Positions 1 through 9,506 of a stretch of DNA of 64,000 bases are shown here, piece by piece. Origin of the DNA: an uncultured Collinsella sp. Its GTDB lineage: Bacteria; Actinomycetota; Coriobacteriia; Coriobacteriales; Coriobacteriaceae. The notes beneath the pieces are model-generated. The model had not been told where the DNA came from. It worked only from the letters and a program-made list of their open reading frames with translations, and ran no database searches. Each line of letters begins with the position of its first letter. The stretch's first letter is position 1. The DNA lies in NCBI GenBank assembly GCA_934646815.1, contig CAKUEW010000003.1:121332-185331 (forward strand). Direction: 5' to 3'. The position numbers and the translations under genes are program-made.

Positions 1-13
1 CATTCACCTTCGA
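1..13. repeat. Right end of a third copy of the 182-bp inverted-repeat element
   Basis: The first bases, CATTCACCTTCGA, match the right terminus of the elements at 23605-23786 and 31362-31543, where the same ATTCACCTTCGA/ATTCAACTTCGA end is followed by unrelated sequence. The rest of this copy would lie upstream of the window. The match is short, so it is suggestive only. Confidence 0.5.
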
Positions 14-416
14 TTCGTACCTTAACCAAATGGCCTCTCGAAATATGGCCCTCTGTCTCAACACGGCGATATCAAAGCTTCGTGGCGCAGCGCCGTCGGC
101 CTCGCCCTCATCGTCTTAGGCACCGCAGCACTCGCAATTTGGAAGTAGCGTCAACATCGATCGTGGTTCAGCTCGTCCATCTCGCCCGCAAATCTGTGAC
201 AAATGATATCCCCCGGGGCAGCACGCGTCGTCCTACAATAGAGGCGTCACGGGCCTTGGCCCAACCTCGATCATCCAAGGGGATGTCTTTTTGGTCATTG
301 TTCTTTAGGGAACGGTTAATCGCATACAAATCGGAAAACGGCCGTACAACGGCCGCGGTTTGTTGCGCCGTTCCGCCTCCGTCATCTGCCACATTTGCAC
401 CTGATAGGAAAGAACA
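14..416. other. Stretch without a convincing gene; possible remnant of a membrane-protein C-terminus
   Basis: No start with a Shine-Dalgarno sequence is visible. One frame (26-148, +) ends in a hydrophobic stretch, AVGLALIVLGTAALAIW, directly before a TAG. It has an in-frame TAA at 23-25 and no good start, so it could be the decayed tail of a membrane protein cut by the repeat at the window edge. Around 340-357 a short CGGCCG/CGGCCG stem-loop lies upstream of the methyltransferase. I see nothing else I can support. Confidence 0.4.
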
Positions 417-1154
417 ATGCAATCCCAGGAATCTCAATCATTCCCAAAAGCCAACAGCTTCAATGCGGCACTCGTGCGCTCCAAGATTATGGGGCCCAAC
501 CCCCTCAAGCTCTGCGAGGAGCTGCTTCGCGATGCAAGTATCCCCCGCAGTGTCCGCGTCTGCGACCTTGGGTCTGGCACCGGCATCACGAGCGCCCTGC
601 TCGCCCGCGAGTACGGGCTTAACACCTATGCCGTCGATCTGTGGAGCGACCCCGTCGAGAACCAAGCGTATTTCGATTCGCTGGGCATTCCCCACAGCAT
701 CATCCATCCCGTACAGGCAAATGCCTCGCAAGGCTTACCATTCGAACACGAGTTTTTCGACGCGGTCGTAAGCATCGACTCGTACAACTACTGCGGCCGT
801 GACCCGAATTATCTTGGTGAACGCCTGCTTCCTTACGTTAAGCAAGGCGGTATGCTTTACCTGAGCATCCCGGGCATGGTCCACGATTGCCACGACAATC
901 TTCCCGACTGTCTGCTCAAATCTTGGACGCCCGAGTAGCTCGACTACATGCATGACATGGCCTGGTGGCGAGCCATGATTGAGCCGACCGCCGGCGTAGA
1001 GATCGTCTCGATGCGCCCCATGCTCTGCACGGCAGAAGCCTGGTCGGATTGGCTTGCCTGCGACAACGAATACGCGGCTGGCGATCGCGCCGCCGTTGAA
1101 GCCGGCGCACTCGACTGCCTCAACACCATCGCCATCGTGCTGAGGAAGCTCTAA
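417..1154 (+). pseudogene. SAM-dependent methyltransferase interrupted by an in-frame TAG
   Basis: The reading frame starts at ATG 417 after the AGGAAAGAAC-type SD. It carries a class I methyltransferase SAM-binding motif (VCDLGSGTGITSALLA, near residue 50) followed by an acidic strand end (YAVDLW). It stops at TAG 936-938 after 173 residues, but the same frame continues without a break to TAA 1152-1154 (LDYMHDMAWWRAMIEP and so on). Together this would make about 245 residues, a normal length for a small cyclopropane-synthase-like or UbiE-like methyltransferase. A single CAG-to-TAG change would explain the break. The truncated product keeps the SAM site but loses its C-terminal third. The substrate is unknown. 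Confidence 0.8.
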
Positions 1155-1160
1155 ACGACA

Positions 1161-1204
1161 GCCGTGCGAGGCCGCTAACATACGACCTCGCGCGGCTTCT
1201 TTTC
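1161..1204 (+). terminator. Rho-independent terminator after the methyltransferase
   Basis: GCCGTGCGAGG (1161-1171) pairs with CCTCGCGCGGC (1186-1196), with one G-U pair. It is followed by TTCTTTTC, just downstream of TAA 1152-1154. Confidence 0.8.
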
Positions 1205-1242
1205 AAAAGCGAGTCATGAGCACGTCAATTCTGACGGTCGCG

Positions 1243-2553
1243 CTACTTACGCAATGGCTTGGGCAGCGGGATACCCGCGGCGATGACGGCAGCGATGATC
1301 ATGCAGACGATGCCCTTGAGCGGGAAACACATGAGCAGCAGACCCACGACCATAACGGGTTGACGCATAACGGCGCCCATCGTCGAGGCCGTGCAGACGG
1401 CGACGCAAAAGACCGGATCGGCACCCGTAAGCAGCGCGAAACCATAGCCCAGGCTTACGCCCGAGAAGATGACCGGAAAGAAGTGACCGCCGCGCCAGCC
1501 CAGATTAATAAGGGCGGGCGTCAGCATGGCCTTAACGAGGCCAGTCGCAATGAGCACGCCGGCGGGGATGGCCAGGTAGGTTTCCATAAGCACGTCGGCC
1601 TGCGTCTCGCCGGCAAACATGGTGTAGGGCAGGACCGTGCCGCAAATGGCGAGTGCCAGACCGGCCAACATGGCCTTGACGACAGGGCGCTCCCCTATCG
1701 CATGGGCCAGCGCCTCGCTCGTATGCTCAGAGACAAAGTAGAGCCAGCCGCAGACGGTACCGATCAGCGACAGGGGAATGAGCCAGACAAGCTCTAAGTT
1801 GCCCACCTCGGCGGCGTCGAACCTGGGCATGCCCATGCCACCGCCCACAAGTTGACCGAGCAGCAGATAGGTGCCCAGGCCGCCGGCAATCGCGATGCCG
1901 TAAACCACGGTCTTTTGCGCCTTGGGGAGTTTGATGGTGATCTCGTCGGATTCCGGCCCCTCGCCTTCGCCGTCATCGACACCCTGGCCGTCGGCGCTAC
2001 CGGCAAGCGGCGCCACAAAGCCAAACACGGGCGCGGTGAACAGCGCCGTCAAGGCAGCCTGGGTGCCCAGCAGCGTGAGCTCCCTAAACTCGGCACCAAA
2101 GCGGCGCATACGGTCGCCGACCCAGCTGCACAGGCCCGCGATTACGCCGGTCAGACCGGCCTCCGGTCCAATGCTTCCGCCAAACAGCAGCGGCAGCAGC
2201 GCCGCGATCGACAGCCTGCCCAGGCTATCGTAGGGGTATCGACCATCTTGCTTGACCTTGCCCATCACCTGGTTGAGGTCATCGGTCTTGGTGCCCGTCG
2301 TCTTCTCGTACAGGCCAATCACCAGGCCGCCCAGCAGGCAGACGAAAAACGGGTACGGCAAAAAGCCAAACGGGCCGCTCGCGAGCTCGGGCGACGCGAC
2401 GCCCAGCATGTGCGGAATCTCGGTCCACAGATAGTCGATGCCGTGTTCCATCGCAAAAAAGAACAGCCAGACCGCGGCGCCCGCAAACGCGCCGGTCACG
2501 GCGACGCTGATCAAAAACAGCGCACGGTTTGTAGGCTTGGCAAGTTTATCCAT
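1243..2553 (-). CDS. ClC-family chloride channel/antiporter-like membrane protein
   Basis: A 436-residue polytopic protein with about ten hydrophobic segments. It carries the ClC signature GGSIGPEAGLTG (near residue 125), in which the Glu corresponds to the gating glutamate region, and a second Gly-rich element (GWRGGHFFPVIF). This fits the ClC superfamily, closest in style to the bacterial YfeO-type 'ion channel protein' branch. It probably moves chloride or another small anion across the cytoplasmic membrane. An acidic cytoplasmic insert (residues about 195-215, rich in D, G and E) is unusual. The start at 2553 follows GGGAGGAC. It appears to be transcribed alone and is convergent with the methyltransferase. 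The transported ion and the channel-versus-exchanger mode cannot be told from sequence. Confidence 0.85.
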   Translation of the reverse strand: MDKLAKPTNRALFLISVAVTGAFAGAAVWLFFFAMEHGIDYLWTEIPHMLGVASPELASGPFGFLPYPFFVCLLGGLVIGLYEKTTGTKTDDLNQVMGKVKQDGRYPYDSLGRLSIAALLPLLFGGSIGPEAGLTGVIAGLCSWVGDRMRRFGAEFRELTLLGTQAALTALFTAPVFGFVAPLAGSADGQGVDDGEGEGPESDEITIKLPKAQKTVVYGIAIAGGLGTYLLLGQLVGGGMGMPRFDAAEVGNLELVWLIPLSLIGTVCGWLYFVSEHTSEALAHAIGERPVVKAMLAGLALAICGTVLPYTMFAGETQADVLMETYLAIPAGVLIATGLVKAMLTPALINLGWRGGHFFPVIFSGVSLGYGFALLTGADPVFCVAVCTASTMGAVMRQPVMVVGLLLMCFPLKGIVCMIIAAVIAAGIPLPKPLRK

Positions 2554-2677
2554 CGGGTCCTCCCGTGGTCTAAATTGACATAGCTGCGTTTTATTTTAGA
2601 ACGGTCCTGGCGCGCATGGGCGAACCGTCTACGCCGCAAACGGCACCACCGAGCGTGACACGAACCCCGTCCAACGC

Positions 2678-3211
2678 TCAGTCGTTGATGATCGAGGCAA
2701 TTTCGCGCAGGTCATCGGCAAAGTAAATACCCTGCTGGCGTTGCGGGCTCGACAGACCCTTCTCAATCATATGCTCGAGCAACGCCTTGAGGTCGTTGTA
2801 ATAGCCGTCCAGGTTGTACAGGATGCACGGCGCGCCCAGATGCCCCAGCGACACGGCCGACATAACCTCGGCAATTTCCTCGAGCGTGCCCGTTCCGCCC
2901 GGAAAGGCGACAAACGCATCGCCGAGTTCGATCATCTTCGCCTTACGCTCGGCCATGTCGCTCGTCACGATGAGATCGTCAATGCCGTCGTGTTGAAACT
3001 CCGCTTCGATAAAAAAGCTCGGCTCCACACCCGTCACGTGTCCGCCGGCATCGAGCACGCTATCGGCAAGCGCACCCATCAGGCCCGACTTTGACCCGCC
3101 GTACACCAATGCGTTGCCGCTGGCGCCAATCCATGTGCCCAGCTCCTGCACCGCGGGCAGAAACGCCGGATCGTTACCGACGCTAGCGCCCAGGTACACG
3201 GTGATGTTCAT
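2678..3211 (-). CDS. LOG family (TIGR00730-type) Rossmann-fold protein
   Basis: A 177-residue protein with the two hallmarks of the lysine-decarboxylase-like/LOG family: a GGSKSGLMGALAD nucleotide-binding loop and PGGTGTLEEI (near residue 104). LOG proteins hydrolyse cytokinin-type nucleoside monophosphates to base plus ribose 5-phosphate; in bacteria the physiological substrate is usually unknown. The ATG at 3211 was chosen because AAGGGG lies 7 bases upstream; the open frame extends further but without an SD. It lies 34 bp downstream of the K+ channel gene on the same strand, so the two are probably co-transcribed. Confidence 0.88.
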   Translation of the reverse strand: MNITVYLGASVGNDPAFLPAVQELGTWIGASGNALVYGGSKSGLMGALADSVLDAGGHVTGVEPSFFIEAEFQHDGIDDLIVTSDMAERKAKMIELGDAFVAFPGGTGTLEEIAEVMSAVSLGHLGAPCILYNLDGYYNDLKALLEHMIEKGLSSPQRQQGIYFADDLREIASIIND

Positions 3212-3245
3212 ATTCAGCCCCTTGCTGTAACGCGCAGCGCCAAAT

Positions 3246-3671
3246 CTAGCGCTGTCGCCGGCGATACTCGCGCACGCGACGCGAAAGATCTGCGAGCTCG
3301 TCGCGGTCGAGTTCTTCCAGGTGCTCCAGATCATCCATAAAGCGCGCCATGGTGTCCTTTTGGCGCATCTTGATGAGCGTATTGCAGTAGTTCACCGCCA
3401 CGCCCGTGAGCATGGCAATGTAGAAAATGCTGATGACGCTCAGGATGACGGTGATGGCGCGGGCGACCGGTGTCTCGGCAGGAATATCACCAAAACCGAT
3501 GGTAGATACGGTCTCAAAGCTAAACCAAAGCCCATCGCCAAACGTAAGGGTCGTGGGCTCGGACAGCCAGACGGCCGTTGAACACAGCAGAAAAAAGGCC
3601 AGAAACACGCCCGTTATGTGGGCAAACCCCGCCTGATGCAATACATCGGCAAGCGTCCTGAGCTTTCTCAT
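3246..3671 (-). CDS. Two-TM potassium channel family protein
   Basis: A 141-residue protein with two transmembrane segments flanking a pore loop whose selectivity filter reads STIGFGD. That is the TxGxGD pattern of Ion_trans_2/KcsA-like K+ channels. The C-terminus is a charged tail (LEELDRDELADLSRRVREY) and lacks an RCK domain. The ATG at 3671 has AAGGGG 8 bases upstream. It probably forms a homotetramer in the cytoplasmic membrane. It is the first gene of a likely two-gene operon with the LOG protein. Confidence 0.88.
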   Translation of the reverse strand: MRKLRTLADVLHQAGFAHITGVFLAFFLLCSTAVWLSEPTTLTFGDGLWFSFETVSTIGFGDIPAETPVARAITVILSVISIFYIAMLTGVAVNYCNTLIKMRQKDTMARFMDDLEHLEELDRDELADLSRRVREYRRRQR

Positions 3672-3741
3672 CGCGACCCCTTCCGCGGACAACCAATCAC
3701 ATTCGCTCGGTATTGTCCCACGCCTCCCCCACAAACGGAAC

Positions 3742-3824
3742 TAGTCATTGGGGACGTTCTTAAACGACTAGTCATTTAGGAACGTCCCAGGCGACTAGTC
3801 ATTTAAGAACGTCCCCAATGACTA
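3742..3824. repeat. Intergenic palindrome, GGGGACGTT family (copy A, with an extra half unit)
   Basis: A 23-bp arm (3742-3764) reading TAGTCATTGGGGACGTTCTT plus TAA/A is perfectly inverted at 3802-3824. An extra unit (GACTAGTCATTTAGGAACGT) lies between, so three half-units are stacked. Related copies are at 13969, 15032 and 19464, with a decayed one near 14322. Confidence 0.9.
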
Positions 3825-3917
3825 CTAAACGGCTGACCGTTTAACGGTGTGCTTACTTAATAGCCGAGCTGAGCTGGTATCCTTATGCGGTACTGCCTCG
3901 ATTCGTTAGGATAGTTT

Positions 3918-6722
3918 GTGAGACCTTCCACCGTCCTTCGTTCAACCATATATCGCGCCTTGGCTATCGCGCTCGCCGCGCTTACCGTGCTGAACGCCAT
4001 CGCGCCCATACCGGCCTTCGCTGCCAGCACCGACCAGCAGGTCAAAACGGTCCGCGTGGGCTGGCTCGTCAACAACGAAGGTTTCCAGGATGGCACCCCC
4101 GGCGAGCGTCTCTCGGGATGGGGCTACGAGTATCTTCAGACGCTCTCGTACTACACGCCCGGTTGGCAATACGAATACGTCTCTGGCACCTTCACCGAGC
4201 TCATGGACATGCTCGAGGCAGGCGAGATCGACCTCATGCCCAATATCTCGTACTCCGAGGAACGCGCTCAAAAGCTGCTCTACTCCTCGAACCCCGAAGG
4301 TACCGAGCGATACTACATCTACGCCAAGCCCGATCGCGACGATCTTTCCGATGGCGACCCCCAAGCACTCCAGGGCCTTACCATCGGTTGCAATCCCGGC
4401 GTTATGCAAACCATCGTCGGCCAGCAATGGCTTGCCGACGAGGGCATTACTTGCACCTATAAAGAAATCAGCAGTGGCGGCGGCCTCTTTGACGCGCTGG
4501 CAAACGACGAGGTCGATGCCATTATCATGAACGACACGATCTCGTCGCCCAGCGCCTCCCCTATGTTCTACGTAGGCTCGAGTGACTACTACTTTGCCGT
4601 TCCCAAAAGCCGACCCGATCTTATGGATGACATCAACTCCGCCATGGCGGCGATCAACCGCGTCAACCCGCGCTACAACGACGAGGTCAAGACGAGCTAT
4701 TCCGCGCAAAACAGCGGGTCGTCCTCGCTCACCGCCCCTGAGACCGCTTGGCTCAAAGAACATGGCAACACGATCACCCTGGGCTATCTTACAAACCAGC
4801 TCCCCTACTGCGCCCAAAATGCCAATGGCGAGATGGAGGGCTCACTCGCTTCGCTCGCAACGACGCTGCGCGACAAGTTTGGCATTACGGTTAAAACGGT
4901 CGCTATCTCGAACAACAAGCAGATGGCAAAGGCTCTCAAAGGCGAAACCATCGACGTCGCTTTGCCATTGTTTCGCGACTACTGGCTTGCCGAACAACAG
5001 GGGGTTGTCCAGTCAAACTCAATGGGAACCGTTTCCCTTACTGCGATCCACACCGGCAGCGACCTGAACAAGGACCTCAAGAAAATCGCTTGCGCAGAAG
5101 GCGCGATCGTCAACTGTTTTGAGCTCGAGAGCCTGTTCCCCGATGCGACGGTAACCGAATACCCAAACGGCAGCGAAATGCTCAAGGCCCTCAATAAGAG
5201 AGAGGCAAGTTGCGTCATCGTCCCGAGCACACGCCTGGAAACCATCCGTGACACCTACGACATCGAGGATTTCGAAACGCAGGAGCTCACCAAGACAGCA
5301 GAACTATCGTGCTTGATTTCGCGCGGCAATCCCGCGCTGTTGGGAATCATTAATAAGGGCATCATAAATGCCGGCGAATCACTCTCCGCAAGCAGCTATT
5401 CCCCCACATCGTATTCGGCACAAGAATCGGACACGCTCCGGTTTCTCTACCGTAACCGCACCGTCATTGCCACTGTTATCATCTGCATTTTGCTCACCGG
5501 CATCGTGATCCTTGTTTGGTCGCTTCAGCGCGCACAGCAAGAACAGCAGAAGGCCGACGCCGCCAACGCCGCCAAAACCGCATTCCTCACGCGCATGAGC
5601 CACGACATCCGTACACCGCTCAACGGCATCCTCGGTCTCATCGAGATTGAAGAGCTAAAAGATGGCGATATGCAAGCCGCCCGCGAAAGCCGTGCCAAGG
5701 CCCGCGTTGCTGCCAATCACCTGCTTGCACTGATCAACGACATCCTCGAGATGGGCAGAATCGAGGAACGTAAAGTGACGCTCGAGCACGAGTCGTTTAA
5801 CCTCAAGGAGCTCTGCGACGACGCGCTGGTACTGTGCAAGCTCCGCGCGTCGGAACGCGGCATTACGATGCTCGACACCAGCGAGCCCTATGCCGTCGAC
5901 CAATACATGATCGGCAGCCCCACCCATATCCGACAGATCCTCATCAACCTGTTGGACAACAGCATCAAATACAACAAGCATGGTGGTGCCGTCACCTTCT
6001 CGTCTACAGTCAAACCGCTTAACGACGAGCGTGCACTCTTTTGCTTTAGCGTCGAGGACACTGGCATTGGTATGACGCCCGAGTTTTTGGCACATATTTA
6101 CGAACCGTTTGCCCAGGAAGGCGACGACGCCCGCAGCAAGTTTCAGGGTACCGGCATTGGCATGGCAATCGTTAAATCGCTCATCGATATGATGGGCGGC
6201 ACGATCGAGATCTCGAGCGAGCTTGGCACGGGAAGCACGTTCAATGTTCAGATTCCGCTCGATATCGACAAGAACCCTCAGGCGAGAGCGTGCGCCGACG
6301 AACAGGAAGACAATTGTTCCCTTGCCGGCATGAATGTCCTTTTGGTCGAAGACAACGAGCTCAATGCCGAGATCGCCCAGACGCTGCTCGAAACCGAAGG
6401 TATCGTCGTAACCCGCGCCGCCAACGGCAGAGAGGCGGTCGATCTTTACGTCGGTCGTCCTGCCGGCAGCTTCGATGCCATTCTGATGGACGTGATGATG
6501 CCAGGCATGAACGGCTACGAGGCGACCCGTGCGATTCGCCTGAGTGACAAGCCAGACGCGGCAGACATCCCCATCATCGCACTGACCGCCAATGCCTTTG
6601 CCGAGGACGCACAGACGGCACACGATGCCGGCATGAACGCTCATCTGCCCAAACCGCTCGATTTTGACAAACTCAAAAACATGCTCGCTTGCATCAAGAA
6701 ATACGGGACCGCTTCGCTATAG
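3918..6722 (+). CDS. Hybrid histidine kinase with two N-terminal solute-binding domains
   Basis: A 934-residue membrane sensor. Order: a signal peptide (to about residue 36, ending AFAAS); two tandem SBP_bac_3-type solute-binding domains (about 44-265 and 285-500); one membrane helix (about 514-536); a HisKA domain with phospho-acceptor His562 in [15 protein letters not shown]; an HATPase domain with N box [15 protein letters not shown] and [11 protein letters not shown]; and a C-terminal receiver with Asp858 in [10 protein letters not shown]. The layout resembles BvgS/EvgS-type sensors in which Venus-flytrap domains read a periplasmic or extracytoplasmic ligand. There is no output domain, so the phosphate must pass to an unseen partner. 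The start is GTG 3918 after TTAGGATAG. The ligand is unknown; amino-acid-like solutes are a guess from the family. Confidence 0.9.
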   Translation: MRPSTVLRSTIYRALAIALAALTVLNAIAPIPAFAASTDQQVKTVRVGWLVNNEGFQDGTPGERLSGWGYEYLQTLSYYTPGWQYEYVSGTFTELMDMLEAGEIDLMPNISYSEERAQKLLYSSNPEGTERYYIYAKPDRDDLSDGDPQALQGLTIGCNPGVMQTIVGQQWLADEGITCTYKEISSGGGLFDALANDEVDAIIMNDTISSPSASPMFYVGSSDYYFAVPKSRPDLMDDINSAMAAINRVNPRYNDEVKTSYSAQNSGSSSLTAPETAWLKEHGNTITLGYLTNQLPYCAQNANGEMEGSLASLATTLRDKFGITVKTVAISNNKQMAKALKGETIDVALPLFRDYWLAEQQGVVQSNSMGTVSLTAIHTGSDLNKDLKKIACAEGAIVNCFELESLFPDATVTEYPNGSEMLKALNKREASCVIVPSTRLETIRDTYDIEDFETQELTKTAELSCLISRGNPALLGIINKGIINAGESLSASSYSPTSYSAQESDTLRFLYRNRTVIATVIICILLTGIVILVWSLQRAQQEQQKADAANAAKTAFLTRMSHDIRTPLNGILGLIEIEELKDGDMQAARESRAKARVAANHLLALINDILEMGRIEERKVTLEHESFNLKELCDDALVLCKLRASERGITMLDTSEPYAVDQYMIGSPTHIRQILINLLDNSIKYNKHGGAVTFSSTVKPLNDERALFCFSVEDTGIGMTPEFLAHIYEPFAQEGDDARSKFQGTGIGMAIVKSLIDMMGGTIEISSELGTGSTFNVQIPLDIDKNPQARACADEQEDNCSLAGMNVLLVEDNELNAEIAQTLLETEGIVVTRAANGREAVDLYVGRPAGSFDAILMDVMMPGMNGYEATRAIRLSDKPDAADIPIIALTANAFAEDAQTAHDAGMNAHLPKPLDFDKLKNMLACIKKYGTASL

Positions 6723-6763
6723 TTTGTGTCTAACTAGCACGCACGGTCAGGAAGGATCCAACG

Positions 6764-7243
6764 ATGTTTAGGCCCCTACGCAGGAAGAAGCGCGCCATTA
6801 CCGATGAGGCGGCACGCGAGCTGCTCGCCACCTGCAAACGCGGCGTCTTTGCCGTCAACGGTGACGACGGCTACCCTTACGCCATTCCGGTCAACTACTT
6901 CTTTGACGCCGAGCACGACAAAATCTACTTCCACGGCGCCAAGGCCGGCCACAAGGTCGATGCCCTCAAACGCGATGACAAGGTCTGCTTTACCGTCTAC
7001 GGCAACGATTATTACAAAGACGACGACTGGGCGCCCTACGTGCAAAGCACGGTCGTCTTTGGCCGTTGCCGTCTGGCAAACGATGCGCCCGCGTTTGTTG
7101 AGGACAAAGTCCGCGAGCTCGCCCTCAAGTACTACCCTTCTGCCGAAGAGGTCGAAGAGGAAATCGCCAAAGACATCAAGGGCGTTCAGCTGTACGAGAT
7201 CACGATTGAGCATCTGTGCGGCAAGCAGATCAAAGAAAAATAG
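6764..7243 (+). CDS. Pyridoxamine 5'-phosphate oxidase-fold (FMN-binding split barrel) protein
   Basis: A 159-residue protein of the PNPOx-like superfamily, with the typical early pattern GVFAVNGDDGYPYAIPVNYFFDAEHDKIYFHGAKAGHK split into strand-turn-strand. Relatives bind FMN or F420 and reduce or degrade small molecules; some (NimA-like) confer nitroimidazole resistance. The specific role is unknown. It starts at ATG 6764 after AGGAAGGAT. It lies 41 bp after the hybrid kinase on the same strand and may be co-transcribed with it. A terminator follows at once. Confidence 0.85.
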   Translation: MFRPLRRKKRAITDEAARELLATCKRGVFAVNGDDGYPYAIPVNYFFDAEHDKIYFHGAKAGHKVDALKRDDKVCFTVYGNDYYKDDDWAPYVQSTVVFGRCRLANDAPAFVEDKVRELALKYYPSAEEVEEEIAKDIKGVQLYEITIEHLCGKQIKEK

Positions 7244-7272
7244 GCCTCCAAATCAGATCCCGCAATAGCAAT

Positions 7273-7312
7273 ATGGCCCGGCCCCAGCTTTTGTTGGGGT
7301 CGGGCCATTTTC
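7273..7312. terminator. Strong bidirectional terminator between convergent genes
   Basis: ATGGCCCGGCCCCAGC pairs with GTTGGGGTCGGGCCAT around a TTTT loop, followed by TTTTCTCT. It lies between the PNPOx gene (+) and the second hybrid kinase (-, ending 7314). Confidence 0.85.
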
Positions 7313-7313
7313 T

Positions 7314-9506
7314 CTATGATGCATCGGTCGCGATTTGGGCAAGCGTCTCGACGAGCTCCTGGGAACTCACGGGCTTGCACAGATGCGCATTCATACCCGC
7401 CTCGCGCGAGAGCCTGCGGTCGTCTGCAAAGGCATTGGCACTCACGGCGATGATCGGCGTGGTCGCGGCGTCCTCGCGATTGAGTGCTCGGATCTGCCGC
7501 GTTGCCTCAAGACCATCGATGCCGGGCATCATGATATCCATGAGCACCACGTCGAACTCATACGGCGCACTGGCGGCAAACGTCTCGACGGCAGACTCGC
7601 CATCCTTAGCATGCGTTACGACGGCGCCGGCACGGTCGAGCGTAAACTGCGCGATCTCGGCGTTCAAGTCGTTGTCCTCGACCAGCAGAACTCGCAGGCC
7701 CTGAAGCGCATCGCCATCGCCCGCATCCACGCGAACTTCCTGAGGAATCTCAGAACGCTTGCACTTCTTAAACGGCAGGCGAATGGTAAAGGTCGTTCCC
7801 TGCCCCAAAGTACTCGTAAAGCTCATCGTTCCGCCCATAAGCTCAACCAGCTGCTTGGCAATAGAGGCGCCCAGGCCGGTTCCCGACGAAGCGCCTTCTA
7901 CCTGCTGTTCCTCGCGGCTAAATGGCTCATAGAGATGCTGCTGGAACTCCTCGCTCATGCCGATGCCGTTGTCGGCAATCGTGTACTCATAGACTGAAGC
8001 ACCATCCACCGGTTCCACCTCGCGGCAAACCATGCGAACATAACCGCCCTGTCGGTTGTACTTGACGGCATTGCCGGCGATATTGACCAACAAGCGTTTG
8101 AGATGCGTCACGCTCACCCGGGCATACGGATGGTCGAGGGTCCGCTGGTCGCAGATGATCGTCACCAAACGCTCCTCGGCCTGGCGCTCCAGAATATCGC
8201 GCACCTCACGGTTAAGCGTCACCAAATTTGTGGGAACAAGCTCCAGATCGACCTGACCGCTCTCCAGGCGGCTCATATCGAGCGCCTCGTTGGCAAGATC
8301 GAGCAGCAGACCCGATGCCGTCCAGATCTTGGAGCGGCACTCAGCTTGCTTTTGCAGATTGTCCGCATTGGCATCGCCCACCTCGACCATACCGCGAATG
8401 CCGTTGATGGGCGTACGCAGGTCATGGCTCATGCGACGCAAAAACTCGGTCTTTGCCGAGTTGGCCGACGACGCTTCGCGAGCGGCCTGCGCCAGCTTGT
8501 CACCATAATCGCGCTCCTGTTGCAGTAGGTCGGTCAGACGCCTGCGTTCGGCACGACGACGCACCATCAACGCAGCAGCGACAGCACCGCCATACAGCAC
8601 CAACACGCTTGCGACGACGCCGGCGACAATCTCAAAATAGCGCTGGGCCGGAGCATAGGTATACACGTAGAACTTGCGCGCCTTGCCATACGTGCCCAGA
8701 TACCATTCGCCCCCAGCGTGTACCAACCGGACCTTGCCGGCAAGGCAGCGCTCTTTAATGCCATCGACAACGATGGCGTCCGTCGCAGGCAGATTAAACA
8801 CGCCCAATATGGTGGGCTCAACGGCGTTAGTCGCAACGACCTTGCCGTCGTTTTCGATCACGATATCGCCGCTATCGATGGTCTCATATCCTTCAAGCAG
8901 GCTCTGCAGCTTGAGCGTATTGCTCGCGACCGCCTTTGCACTCTGGTGTCTCACCGCAATAACGATGCCGTCGGCATCCTGTCGGGTAACGCAGCCAATA
9001 TCCGCAACCGAATCGTCTTTGAGCGTGATGCGGGCGGTGTAGGACTTAAGGGGGTGGGTGGCCACCTCCAGCACGGGAGCCTCTTTAAGGTAGGCGGCAA
9101 GCCCCTCGTAGCTCAAGCCATCTGTCGAAGACCCAGCCACCAGGTTGCCCGATGCATCCGTCACGATCAGCGCGGTCACGTTGAACTGGTCGGTATATTG
9201 CTCCAGCGTGGCGTTATCGGCCGAGCCATCACGCTCCATGTCGCGCGCCGCCTCGTTGGCGATCTCCATAACGCGGATGAGATTTTTGGTTGCGTACGCG
9301 CTGTTGAACGCGTCGTAGGAAAGGCTCTGCGTCGCCACGTAGTCGACAACGTCGGCAAAACGCTGCTCGGCCTGGGCGGTCGTGTAGCCGTAGCTCAATA
9401 TGCCCGCAGCCAGCGCCAGCAGCACGCCAAACGCGGCAGCTGCCGCCCATACCCACGGTGCAAGGGCACTATGCTCCTCCGCGGGACGACCAGGGAGATT
9501 GCTCAT
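7314..9506 (-). CDS. Hybrid histidine kinase/response regulator with an extracytoplasmic sensing loop
   Basis: A 730-residue protein. It has TM1 (about 18-41), an extracytoplasmic domain of about 245 residues, TM2 (about 291-315), a short coiled coil, HisKA with His361 in FLRRMSHDLRTPINGI, an HATPase (NIAGNAVKYN, DNGIGM, GTGLGASIAKQ), and a C-terminal receiver with Asp657 in VVLMDIMMPG. The kinase core is closely similar in style to the one at 3918-6722, so the two are probably paralogues. Its ATG overlaps the stop of the upstream solute-binding lipoprotein by 4 bp (ATGA), implying translational coupling. I infer that the lipoprotein binds the ligand and presents it to this kinase. No DNA-binding output domain is present. 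Confidence 0.9.
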   Translation of the reverse strand: MSNLPGRPAEEHSALAPWVWAAAAAFGVLLALAAGILSYGYTTAQAEQRFADVVDYVATQSLSYDAFNSAYATKNLIRVMEIANEAARDMERDGSADNATLEQYTDQFNVTALIVTDASGNLVAGSSTDGLSYEGLAAYLKEAPVLEVATHPLKSYTARITLKDDSVADIGCVTRQDADGIVIAVRHQSAKAVASNTLKLQSLLEGYETIDSGDIVIENDGKVVATNAVEPTILGVFNLPATDAIVVDGIKERCLAGKVRLVHAGGEWYLGTYGKARKFYVYTYAPAQRYFEIVAGVVASVLVLYGGAVAAALMVRRRAERRRLTDLLQQERDYGDKLAQAAREASSANSAKTEFLRRMSHDLRTPINGIRGMVEVGDANADNLQKQAECRSKIWTASGLLLDLANEALDMSRLESGQVDLELVPTNLVTLNREVRDILERQAEERLVTIICDQRTLDHPYARVSVTHLKRLLVNIAGNAVKYNRQGGYVRMVCREVEPVDGASVYEYTIADNGIGMSEEFQQHLYEPFSREEQQVEGASSGTGLGASIAKQLVELMGGTMSFTSTLGQGTTFTIRLPFKKCKRSEIPQEVRVDAGDGDALQGLRVLLVEDNDLNAEIAQFTLDRAGAVVTHAKDGESAVETFAASAPYEFDVVLMDIMMPGIDGLEATRQIRALNREDAATTPIIAVSANAFADDRRLSREAGMNAHLCKPVSSQELVETLAQIATDAS

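Noticed and set aside
82..771. 229-codon frame at the window start
   Set aside because: Arg/Pro/Ser-rich shadow overlapping the methyltransferase in another frame, without an SD.
2554..2677. Fluoride riboswitch upstream of the ClC-type gene
   Set aside because: The gap contains GGTTCGCCCATG-like sequence, but I could not recognise the conserved fluoride-aptamer pattern, and the ClC protein does not look like the CLC-F subtype.
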